Positions 9,021 to 17,820 of a DNA stretch of 64,000 bases are shown here, one piece after another. A program made the position numbers and the translations under genes. Within the stretch, counting starts at the first letter, position 1. Every line of letters starts with the position of its first letter. The notes beneath the pieces are model-generated. The model saw only the letters and a list, made by a program, of their open reading frames with translations, had not been told where the DNA came from and did no database searches. Source of the DNA: Palaemon carinicauda (lineage: Eukaryota; Arthropoda; Malacostraca; Decapoda; Palaemonidae); NCBI RefSeq assembly GCF_036898095.1, contig NC_090757.1, forward strand, positions 68,072,965-68,136,964. The letters run 5' to 3'.

Positions 9021-11900
9021 GTGAAGGGGGCTAGGGACAGGGTCGAAGCCCAGCTCTCCGAGTTCGCCTCCTCCGGTCGTTCTTCTGCTGGGCACAAACT
9101 CCTCCCGCCTCCTCGAGTACATCAGAGGAGGTACTTCGAGATCATGGGGGAGTCCAGTATGGCTCTTCCATTTCACCATTCTGTGGAAGAGCTGACCAGG
9201 GGAACTTCTCTCGAGAAGCTCTCCGCTCGGCAGGTGACATTCTCAGCGTCGGAGATCCTGAGCCTAGAGAAGGTAGCGAAGAGTGCCATGCAGGCAACTT
9301 CGTGGCTAGACATTTGGCTGGGATCTCTGGACATCCTATTGCGCTCTGAGGATCTGTCCAAGGAGAGCAATAGGAAGGCCTTTGAGACCTTTCTCCTCTC
9401 GAGCACGCGTTCGTTCGAGTTCCTCGCTCACCAGGTTACTAACCTGTGGACTAACTCGATCCTCAAGCGTCGCGACGCAGTGACCGAGAGGGTCCATCCG
9501 AAGGTCCCCGCCGTGGATGTCTGCAGGCTCAAGCACTCCTCCATCACTGGGAGAGATCTGCTTGAGCCCAAGGAGATAGAACGAACAGCTGAGTGGTGGA
9601 GGAGATCGAATCAGGATTCTCTCCACCAGAGGGCCCTTACATCTCTGCCCTACAAGCCTCCAGCGCCTCAACAGCAACAACAGCCTCGCAAGACACCGAA
9701 GCAGGCTCCGGCAGCTAAGACAGGGGTGTCTAAGCCGCAGCCCTTTCAAACTAAGGACAGATTACGCGGCAAGTCCTCTAGGGGAGGAAAGAATCCTAGG
9801 GGCAGCGGCCGAAGCGGCAAGCGCCAGGATCGGCAATCCCCCTGCGTGTCCACCTGTTGGGGATGCCTAAAAAGTTGCGTACACAGGTGGCAGCAACTTG
9901 GGGCCGATTCTTGGACGGTCTCCGTAATCGGCCAAGGTTATCGCGTCCCATTCACGACATCTCTACCTCCCCTGACAGCGAATCCAGTGTCGCTGAACTC
10001 CTATGCCATGGGATCGGCAAAGGGGTTAGCCCTTCGGGCAGAAGTCGAGACCATGCTCAAGAAGGATGCTCTCCAGGAGGTTGACGACGGCTCCCCGGGC
10101 TTCTTCAGTCGACTCTTTCTTGTAAAGAAGGCGTCTGGAGGCTGGAGACTGGTCGTCGACCTCTCAGCCCTGAACAAGTTTGTCAAACAAACTTCGTTCA
10201 GCATGGAGACATTGGACACGGTCAGACTTGCAGTGAGACCGCAAGACTTCATGTGCACACTGGATCTGAAGGACGCGTACTTCCAGATCCCAATCCATCC
10301 GTCTTCCAGGAAGTACTTGAGATTCAGCCTAAACAGCAAGATCTACCAGTTCAAGGTGCTGTGTTTCGGTCTCTCCACAGCACCTCAGATGTTCACCAGA
10401 GTGTTCACACTGATTTCGTCTTGGGCGCACAGGAACGGCATATGTATCCTCCGTTATCTGGACGACTGGCTGATCCTGGCAGACTCGGAGTCGACCCTTC
10501 TTCGACACCGGGACAGGCTTCTGGAGATTTGCCAAGATCTGGGGATCATGGTAAATCTCGAGAAGTCCTCTCTGCTTCCGACGCAACGACTGGTATATCT
10601 AGGCATGATATTAGACACCGATCTCCACAAAGCCTTTCCATCAGACGACAGGATAGCAAGGCTGATGAGGGTCGCAGAACCTTTCCTCAGGCGGGAAGAG
10701 CTTCCACCCCAATCATGGTTACGTCTACTAGGCCACCTATCCTCCCTGGCACGTCTAGTTCCGAACGGCCGCCTCAGGATAAGATCCCTGCAATGGCGGT
10801 TAAAGTCCCGGTGGAATCAAGGCTCCGATTCTCCGGACTTTCTGGTTCCTATAGGATCCACGGAACTGACGGACCTTCGGTGGTGGCTGAACGACGAGAA
10901 CCTTCGAAAGGGAGTGGATCTTCTCGTCCTCCCCCCGGATTTGACTCTGTTTTCGGACGCGTCAAAAGAAGGGTGGGGGGCCCACATTCTGAACCAAAGG
11001 ATCTCAGGCCTCTGGTCAGAATCAGAAAAGTACCTCCACATCAACCTGCTAGAAATGAAGGTCGTTTTCCTGGCTCTTCAACAGTTCCAACGGCCCCTGG
11101 CGGGCCACTCCGTAGTGGTGATGAGCGACAACACCACGGTAGTGGCTTACATCAACAAGCAGGGAGGTACCTTTTCTCAACAGCTATCCCATCTTGCAGT
11201 AGAGATTCTGAGATGGTCCGAAATCCACTCGATAACACTTTCGGCTCGCTTCATTCCTGGCAAGAGGAATGTGCTCGCCGACAGTCTGAGCAGAGCGACG
11301 CAGATAGTGAGTACCGAGTGGTCTTTGGATCATCAGATAGCCAACAAAGTCCTGACTTTGTGGCGTTCCCGGACAGTAGATCTGTTTGCGACAGCCTTGA
11401 ATTTCAAGCTGCCCCTGTACTGCTCTCCAGTCCCGGACCCCAAGGCTCTCTGGCAAGATGCTTTTCAACAGAGGTGGGACAACATCGACGTTTACGCCTT
11501 CCCACCATTCTGTCTGATGAAGAGGGAGCTCAACAAGACCAGACTATCGGTCAATCTCTCCATGACTCTAATGGCTCAGCTATGGCATCACGCGGAATGG
11601 TTCACGGACCTTCTGCAGCTCCTGACGGAGCTTCCGAGAAAACTCCCCACACGACACGAGCTACTCAGACAACCACACTGCAGCATCTTCCACAAAGCCG
11701 TAGCTTCGCTTCGGCTTCAAGCCTGGAGACTATCCAGCGTCTCCTTACGGAGAGAGGATTTTCGCAACAGATTGCGGACAGGATGTCTCCCCACCTGCGC
11801 GAGTCCTCTATCGGAGTCTACCAGGCGAAGTGGAAAGTCTTCTGTGGTTGGTGTCGTGGGAGGGGTCTCTCTCCACTCGATGCCACTATTCCAGCAATAG
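9021..11900 (+). CDS. gag C-terminal domain - reverse transcriptase - RNase H polyprotein, copy B
   Basis: A 959-codon frame. Residues 1 to about 220 are the conserved gag C-terminal domain (ATSWLDIWLGSL, LKRRDAVTER), then a Gly/Arg/Lys-rich linker (KSSRGGKNPRGSGR). RT spans about 330-560, with catalytic Asp415 in TLDLKDAYFQ and Asp481/Asp482 in YLDDW. RNase H spans about 640-790, with Asp646 in LFSDASKEGWG, a Glu in INLLEMK and an Asp in VVMSDNTT, and ends at NVLADSLSRA. A tail carries DLFATAL and DVYAFPPF. The enzyme would copy the element RNA and degrade the template. No stop interrupts it. Its 3' half overlaps the YR frame. It is in phase with the gag segment upstream, from which one TAG separates it. 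Confidence 0.9.
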   Translation: MKGARDRVEAQLSEFASSGRSSAGHKLLPPPRVHQRRYFEIMGESSMALPFHHSVEELTRGTSLEKLSARQVTFSASEILSLEKVAKSAMQATSWLDIWLGSLDILLRSEDLSKESNRKAFETFLLSSTRSFEFLAHQVTNLWTNSILKRRDAVTERVHPKVPAVDVCRLKHSSITGRDLLEPKEIERTAEWWRRSNQDSLHQRALTSLPYKPPAPQQQQQPRKTPKQAPAAKTGVSKPQPFQTKDRLRGKSSRGGKNPRGSGRSGKRQDRQSPCVSTCWGCLKSCVHRWQQLGADSWTVSVIGQGYRVPFTTSLPPLTANPVSLNSYAMGSAKGLALRAEVETMLKKDALQEVDDGSPGFFSRLFLVKKASGGWRLVVDLSALNKFVKQTSFSMETLDTVRLAVRPQDFMCTLDLKDAYFQIPIHPSSRKYLRFSLNSKIYQFKVLCFGLSTAPQMFTRVFTLISSWAHRNGICILRYLDDWLILADSESTLLRHRDRLLEICQDLGIMVNLEKSSLLPTQRLVYLGMILDTDLHKAFPSDDRIARLMRVAEPFLRREELPPQSWLRLLGHLSSLARLVPNGRLRIRSLQWRLKSRWNQGSDSPDFLVPIGSTELTDLRWWLNDENLRKGVDLLVLPPDLTLFSDASKEGWGAHILNQRISGLWSESEKYLHINLLEMKVVFLALQQFQRPLAGHSVVVMSDNTTVVAYINKQGGTFSQQLSHLAVEILRWSEIHSITLSARFIPGKRNVLADSLSRATQIVSTEWSLDHQIANKVLTLWRSRTVDLFATALNFKLPLYCSPVPDPKALWQDAFQQRWDNIDVYAFPPFCLMKRELNKTRLSVNLSMTLMAQLWHHAEWFTDLLQLLTELPRKLPTRHELLRQPHCSIFHKAVASLRLQAWRLSSVSLRREDFRNRLRTGCLPTCASPLSESTRRSGKSSVVGVVGGVSLHSMPLFQQ

Positions 11901-12769
11901 CGGATTTCCTCGTGTATTTACGGGAGGAAATGCACCTTTCGGTCTCGGCGGTGAAAGGCTATCGCTCAGCCTTAAGCCTGGCTTTTAGGCTGAAAGGAGT
12001 GTACATTTCCTCTTCGTTAGAACTTTCCCTACTCATACGCAGCTATGAGCTTACTTGCCCTCAGTCAGAAGTAAGACCTCCTCCTTGGAACGGGGTTCAG
12101 GTCCTCAGGGCTCTGAAGAGAGCTCCGTTTGAACCATTACGCCAGGCCTCTGATCGCCACCTGTCTTGGAAGACGGCTTTCCTACTCGCTTTGGCCTCGG
12201 CCAAGCGAGTCAGTGAACTTCATGGTCTTTCTTACGACGTCGCCTATTCAAGGGGATGGGGGGATGTAACGTTCAGGTTCGTCCCTGAGTTTGTTGCCAA
12301 GACTCAGAACCCTGGGGTATCGGACCCTAGGTTCGACTCCTTCGGGGTAACGAGTCTTCGTTCTGTAACAAGTGACCCAGACCATCTGTTACTTTGCCCA
12401 GTGAGGAGTCTGAGGCGCTACTTGAAAAGAACAGCTTCAGTCCGTCCTCATGTGCAAGCGTTATTCGTGAGCACAGGAAGGACGAAGAGGAGGGTCACAA
12501 AGAACACCATCTCGGCCTGGATTCGGAAGGTTATTCAGCACGCCTTGGATCCTGACCCTCCTCCGTCACGTCGCCCTAGAGCGCACGATGTCAGGGGCAT
12601 CGCTACGTCCCTGGCCTTCAATAGAAATTTCTCTGTGACGCAGGTCTTACAAGCTGGGGTCTGGAAGCGTCAAACGACCTTCACAGCCCACTACCTGCAG
12701 GACGTGACACACAGGAGCCTCGATACCTTCTCTATTGGCCCTGTGGTGGCTGCACAACAGCTGGTCTAA
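10253..12769 (+). CDS. tyrosine recombinase of DIRS copy B (intact frame)
   Basis: An 838-codon open frame in the -1 frame relative to RT. YR similarity starts near 11680 (residue ~475: LETIQRLLTERGFS). The N-terminal core-binding domain (GVYQAKWKVF, IADFLVYLREEM, KGYRSALSLAFRL) is followed by the catalytic domain with Arg652 (ASAKRVSE), His778 and Arg781 (AHDVRGIA), Trp804 (GVWKRQTTF) and Tyr814 (TAHYLQDV). The residues before about 475 overlap RT/RNase H and have no known domain. The frame is nevertheless open for about 1.4 kb, as in other DIRS elements where RT and YR ORFs overlap widely. Role: integration of the circular intermediate. The true start is uncertain. Confidence 0.88.
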   Translation: MHTGSEGRVLPDPNPSVFQEVLEIQPKQQDLPVQGAVFRSLHSTSDVHQSVHTDFVLGAQERHMYPPLSGRLADPGRLGVDPSSTPGQASGDLPRSGDHGKSREVLSASDATTGISRHDIRHRSPQSLSIRRQDSKADEGRRTFPQAGRASTPIMVTSTRPPILPGTSSSERPPQDKIPAMAVKVPVESRLRFSGLSGSYRIHGTDGPSVVAERREPSKGSGSSRPPPGFDSVFGRVKRRVGGPHSEPKDLRPLVRIRKVPPHQPARNEGRFPGSSTVPTAPGGPLRSGDERQHHGSGLHQQAGRYLFSTAIPSCSRDSEMVRNPLDNTFGSLHSWQEECARRQSEQSDADSEYRVVFGSSDSQQSPDFVAFPDSRSVCDSLEFQAAPVLLSSPGPQGSLARCFSTEVGQHRRLRLPTILSDEEGAQQDQTIGQSLHDSNGSAMASRGMVHGPSAAPDGASEKTPHTTRATQTTTLQHLPQSRSFASASSLETIQRLLTERGFSQQIADRMSPHLRESSIGVYQAKWKVFCGWCRGRGLSPLDATIPAIADFLVYLREEMHLSVSAVKGYRSALSLAFRLKGVYISSSLELSLLIRSYELTCPQSEVRPPPWNGVQVLRALKRAPFEPLRQASDRHLSWKTAFLLALASAKRVSELHGLSYDVAYSRGWGDVTFRFVPEFVAKTQNPGVSDPRFDSFGVTSLRSVTSDPDHLLLCPVRSLRRYLKRTASVRPHVQALFVSTGRTKRRVTKNTISAWIRKVIQHALDPDPPPSRRPRAHDVRGIATSLAFNRNFSVTQVLQAGVWKRQTTFTAHYLQDVTHRSLDTFSIGPVVAAQQLV

Positions 12770-13249
12770 CCTCAGGCTCGTTAATGGACAGGTAGCAGAA
12801 GGTTGGGGGCATTGTTACCCGGTTTTAGTCTGCGTGATTGAAAGAGTATGTCTGGCCCTTACTTCTTTCTTCATTCTCCCCTCCCTTGGGGAAAGCAGCA
12901 TCCTGGTCTCTGCATAGCTGACCTCAACCTCTGCAGGTAAACCATGCTCCCTTGTGCTCCTAGTATTAGCTGTAATACTGTTTGGGTCCCCCATACCCTG
13001 ACGAGGTGGTATTGGGAACGTCGTAGCTTAGATTTCCATCTAAAGAATTCCAGGTCAACTTCCTAGGACGAGTCACAACTTCCTCCACACTCAGCTTATG
13101 TAGGCCGCACATTCGTTGCAAGCAATGAATGTGCGAGGTGCAGGGACCCCTTTTCTCGAGTGCTGCTCACTCGGATTTTGGGTCCCCGGGTAAAGCCAAA
13201 GCCAGTAAGGCTGGGGACTTTCCGCCCTTCCTAAGGGGTAAGTCACCTT
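12770..13249 (+). other. 3' noncoding region of DIRS copy B
   Basis: About 480 bases follow the YR stop. They are conserved in order in copies C (21939-22411) and D (29985-30479), including GTTACCCGGTTTTAGTCTG, CCATACCCTGACGAGGTGGT and TTCCTAGGACG. Conservation without an open frame suggests an element-specific 3' UTR function such as priming or circle formation; that function is inference. Confidence 0.65.
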
Positions 13250-13421
13250 ATGTAAATAGCGTGGTTTGTATTTCGGTTACGGAACAAATGACAAATTCGG
13301 AGATAATTCGTATTTTCCTAACCATACAAACCTTAGCTATTTACTCATATTTGCCCGCCAGCCCTGTCCCCCAAATCAAGTCCTACCTCTAAGTGAAGTG
13401 AGACAACTCACCAGTGAAAAT
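13250..13421 (+). repeat. ICR and truncated right ITR of DIRS copy B
   Basis: 13250-13288 is the perfect reverse complement of the left ITR start. 13289-13345 (TGACAAATTC through TAGCTATTTAC) should pair with the outer right ITR, as in C and D, but that sequence is missing. Similarity ends at about 13421 (GACAACTCACCAGTG), just inside the right ITR. Confidence 0.8.
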
Positions 13422-13429
13422 ATGAAAGA

Positions 13430-15920
13430 TAGCCGATAAATTTATCCCCAACCCAACACCAGTGTTGCAGGTGAATGGTCAGTATGTGACTGAAGCAACT
13501 GAGGTTAGCATAGCAATGTTCTGGTTGTTCAATTCTACAATGTATCCTGGAAGTGTGAAGCAACTCCTGTTCACCAGTGTAGGAGCATTGAAAAACAGAA
13601 AATTTTAACTTTTGCAAAAGGAAGGAAAAAATCTTACAATTCTCCTTTTACTGAAAAAGAACTGGATTCTGCACTTGCTACTTTTAATGATATAGCCCCT
13701 GGATCTGATTGAATTCCATATGTAATGATTAAACATGTACAGTACCTTTTCATACCAAATTATTTATTTTAAGCATTATTAACAGACTGTGGTATGATCA
13801 TAGCTGTACAAGTGTTTGGAAACTAACAACTATTTTGGCATTTTTAAAACCTGGTAAGGATAAGTCTTTAGCAGCAAACTATCGATCAATTGCATTATCC
13901 TAATTTTTTCATGTAAGATCATAGAAAAGATAGCCAATGCAAGATGGGTGTGGTACCTGTAGAGGAAAGGTATTTTATCACCTATCCAGTGTGAATTTAG
14001 AAAAATGCACTCGTCTGATGTATTGATACGACTTGAGTCCTCCATTTATGAAGTCTTTGCTTCAAAACAGCACCAGGTAACAGTGTTTTTTTACCTTAAA
14101 AAGGAGTATGATACTGCATAAACATATAGTATACTTAAAACATTCATAATTTTGTACTGAGGGGAGAGCTACCATTGTTCATTAAAGCATTTTTGTTAGA
14201 TAGATTTTTTCAAGTTAGATTAGGTGAAACTATGTCAGAGAGGAAATGTCAGGAAGAGCGAGTTCCCCAGGGTAGTGTACCGAGTGTAACCCTATTTGCA
14301 CTAGCCATCAATGGGATATCCTCTGTTATTCCTCAAAACATTCTCTCGACATTCTTTTTAAAGGATATTCCAATATCATTTGCCGGAGCTAGAATGTCAA
14401 TAGCTGAGTGAAGATTACAACTCTCAATTGACAAAATAATTCAATGGCCTGATATGAATGGATTCAAGTTTTCAATAAGCAAAACTGTTGTCCATTTCTG
14501 TTGTATTCAGGAAGTACTTTCAGACCCAGATATGTAAATCAAAGGTCAATGGATCCCATGTGTAAGTGAAGTTAGAATTTTAGTATTGATGTTTGATTGT
14601 AGTCTTACATAGGTTCCTTACTTGAAAGCTTTAAAAGTAAAGTATGTTGAGGCTCTAAATCTTTTAAAAGTTTTGTCCCATATATCATGGGTTTTAAGTT
14701 TTTGAAAAATTAGTTATGTATGTGAAATATACTCCTCAACCACGCCAAGTCGACTTAAGATTTTTTTTTATTATATACACAATACTGGTATCAGATTGGC
14801 CACAGGAGCCTTTAGAACATTGCCTATCCCAAACATCCTTGTTGACGCCGGAGAGTTACTTTTAGACATTTACCAGAAGTTTTCTCGTGGTCAGTATTTG
14901 TTTCTGTTCCAAAGACTTCTAATTCTTTATCATATCAGGATACAAACCTCGTAAGGCATTTTGAGTTGCACCCAAGATCGCCTCAAATCATAGAGTTTCA
15001 GGTGAAACAATTGGTATACAATATAGTTAGAAGTAAGGTGATTCCATTTAAGATATCATCATCCCCTCCATGTAAATTACCACAGATTTTTGTTTTTTCA
15101 ATTTTTTATTGGTGTTCAAAAGAATATGACTCGGATAGAAGCGAGGTCTCTTTTTATGGAACATGTTGCAGAACCTGGAGAATCAACTGTTATGTATACT
15201 AAAGGCTCCAAATTTGATGCTGGCGTTGGATTTGGAGTATATAGTAATTATTTCAATTGTAGAGGTTTACTTCCTCCAACAGTTTCCATATTTTCTGTTG
15301 AAATGTATTGCATAATTACCACTGTTGAGAAATTAGCATTTGAGAAGGAGGGTAATTTTACCAGTTTTAGTGATGCTGTGAGTGTCTTTCAAACTTTAGA
15401 AGTTTTTAATTCTAGTAACCCTTAAGTTTTAAAGCTTTAAGAATGGCTTTTTTATTATTGGACTGAATTCCAGCACACAGGTACGTTTGGAAATGAAAAG
15501 GCGGTTTTACTGACAAAGAATGCTGCAGCATAATTGTTACCAAGAAGGTATCCCATTTTCTGTGGTGTTTGTTTACGCAGCATTAAGAATTTTATTCATA
15601 ATAATTGGTAACCGAATTAGAATAGTTTAGTTGAAAATAAAATGAGAGAGATTACGAGTGTTATATCCCCTTAGAAGTATAACATAATGCCCTGAAAGTG
15701 GAGACTACTTTTTGTAGTCTTCGCATTGGACCCACTCTGATAACATGAATTTCTGCTAACTGGCTAGTGCCAACCATATTTCAATGACTGTTCGGTATCT
15801 TTGACAGTGAGGCATTTGTTAACCCAATGCCCCACTTATAGTACTGGAAGAAATAGATTTATGTTTGAGGCTCAAGGTGAGGATAGAAGGTTTATCGTTG
15901 CCAAGATTCTTGGATATGAT
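13430..15920 (+). pseudogene. LINE with RNase H domain (I/Jockey-group-like), fossil
   Basis: Disconnected frames on the plus strand give the typical order of a LINE ORF2. FTEKELDSALATFNDIAPGSD (13637-13700) is the pre-RT block, then FLKPGKDKSLAANYRSIALS (13842-13902). VPQGSVPSVTLFALAINGI lies at 14262-14320. The active-site box is changed to FLKD in place of an F-x-D-D motif. RNase H begins at about 15190 (YTKGSKFDAGVGFGVYSN) and ends near 15425; a degraded C-terminal Cys/His region follows (15650-15920). Stops and frameshifts are frequent, so nothing is functional. The clade call rests on RT plus a downstream RNase H and is approximate. Confidence 0.7.
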
Positions 15921-15926
15921 ATGTCA

Positions 15927-16075
15927 TTTGTTCTGTAACTGAATAGAAACCACGCTATTTACATGGGGTAATTACTTCGGCGCAGCCGATGACGAGCCAT
16001 AAAGTTTTAACGAGGGTTTCCTATCCCACCGCTACCTCTCCCCCCTCACACACACCGGTGATTGACTCTTTACTT
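15927..16075 (+). repeat. left ITR of DIRS copy C
   Basis: Starts TTTGTTCTGTAACTG. The outer 38 bases are the complement of the ICR at 22412-22449. The inner part (GGCGCAGCCGATGACGAGCC, CACACCGGTGATT) pairs with 22556-22711 of the right ITR. It is shorter than the right ITR because the polyC/GCTAGTTAGC segment is partly lost. Confidence 0.85.
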
Positions 16076-16133
16076 TTGGCTCGGAGAGACGACAGACCTG
16101 TCAGCGCTCTCCTCTTTGTTGAATGCCATAATT

Positions 16134-17618
16134 TTGTGCCCTGGCCTTCCCGGCCGCCGTTGTGGGACCTTTATGTCGGCCGTGGAAACGGATCCTCACT
16201 CCTTATGCCCTCAGTGTAGGGGCCAACGGTGTGATAGTTCTAATTTGTGCATTGAGTGTAGGGAGTGGTCTACCTCCCAGTGGGAGAGGTTTGCCTGGTG
16301 ACGTAAGAATAAGGCTAAAAGGGATCTTTCTCCTTCCGAGGCTTCTCGGAAGAGAGAAAATCCCAAGTCTTCTTCTTCCGCCGCCCATTCCTCTTCCGAA
16401 GCTCCCGCTCGGGCGGCCTCTTCCGAGAGGCCGGCGAGTGGTAGTGTAGACCGTAATGTTGTTGATGTCATTAACCGATCCCGTGGTGAGGGAGAGGTCG
16501 TTGCCTCCCATAGCGAGGCTGCTGCCCCTCCCCCCTCAGAGGAGGTGTTTGTTTCTAACAATGATCTTTTTCAGCTTTGGGCTTCCTTGGGGCTACAGGG
16601 TTCGCCCTCCAAGGAAGCCCTGTTTGACATGATCAAACGGGGTGCAGCTGCCGAACAACTGTCAACCTCAGCGGAGATAGATCCTCTGTCTGTGATTGAC
16701 GTTGTTGTGTCGGAAACATTCCTTGGGTCTGGCCAAACTCCCGTTCCTGTGAGTGCGGTAGTAGAAGGCTCTGTCTCCCCCTCCGAACATACTTCGAGGG
16801 AGGAGCTTAGGCCCACGGTCTCTCCTTCCGTTGAGATTCCCTCTCGGGGGAGTTCTCTGGTAGAGATGCCTCTTCGTAGGCCCATTGATGGTCAGCCTGC
16901 TGATCCCACGGCCCCTCGTGGGCGTATAAGGCGGAAGGCTCGTCCTCCCCTTCACAGTAGAGGCCTTCCTTCCCCCTTTAAAGAGGTTAGGAGGCGCCTC
17001 TTCGCCTCGTCATCATCACAGTCCTCTGCGGAGGAGACGACTCGCCGTTCTCCTGACCTGCCTGCTACCAACCTTGACCTCTCCAGGGATCGTTCGCGAT
17101 CCCCTTCGGAGGATGGTCGTCCTTGGGGACAAGGTGAGCTGTCGCCCAGACCTTCGACATCTAAAGCTGCTGACGCGTATTACGCGCCACCTGAGAACGC
17201 CACTGTGCAATCTTCAGACCCTTCGGGGTCTCAGGGACTTGAGTGCGTAACTGCGCCTCTCGCCCCTAAGCGTAAGGCTCCACCTGCGCACCCTCCTGCA
17301 GCTGTTGTTCCTGACGTTCCTGACAAAGCGCCTCAGCGCTCACCCTTAGGCGTTCGTGCCACTGTTCCTGTTGTACGCCAGGGTTCCCCTGCGCGCCCAC
17401 GCCCATCGGTGCCCCGTTGCCCTCTAGCAGTTCCTGGAGTAGAGCGCAAGCGCCCGACTGCGCAGGCGCGCCCTGCTCCTGATATAGTGCCACCGCACTC
17501 GCCTGCGCACTTGCGGCCAGTTCCTGATATGGCGCCTACGCATCCACCGGTGCCCCAGCGGCCTCCTGCGCCCACGCGCCCTCCGGCACCTCGCCGGCCC
17601 CCTGTTCCTGTTTCATAG
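16134..17618 (+). pseudogene. gag N-terminal region, copy C
   Basis: One frame contains the Cys motif (CPGLPGRRCGTF, LCPQCRGQRC, CIECREWSTSQWERF) and, after a TGA at 16299-16301, continues in phase into SNNDLFQLWASLGLQGSPS (16551 on) and an acidic/Ser/Pro-rich stretch. It ends at a TAG at 17616. The part from 16545 is open for 357 codons. The TGA replaces an Arg codon of copy B and looks like a C-to-T change. The Cys module and the SNNDLFQLW block are the best conserved gag parts across the copies. Confidence 0.7.
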
Positions 17619-17820
17619 CGCGCGATCCAGGAGGTTCCTGAGTTGGCGCACAGGCGCCCTCAGGCTCCTACGGACTCGCCGCGCCCTGCGGGGGACAGAC
17701 GCGATACGCATCCCCACGTGTCGCTTTATACCCATCACGCCCACCTAGGGAGGTTCGCGATACAAGGGAGGCTCGCGATGCGCGCCCGCGCGTAGTTCCT
17801 GTTCCAGCACCAACGCGACC

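Larger units (their letters stand above)
5572..13421 (+). mobile_element. DIRS1-like retrotransposon copy B (most intact copy)
   Basis: Order: left ITR, gag with Cys-rich N-terminus, Arg-rich middle, gag C-terminal domain fused to RT and RNase H, overlapping YR, conserved 3' noncoding region, ICR, truncated right ITR. The 39 bases at 5572-5610 are the exact reverse complement of 13250-13288, so left ITR and ICR have not diverged, which points to fairly recent insertion. RT/RNase H and YR frames are open. Gag is broken by a 34-bp duplication and several stops, and the outer right ITR is missing. No target-site duplication was seen, as expected for YR elements. Confidence 0.88.
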
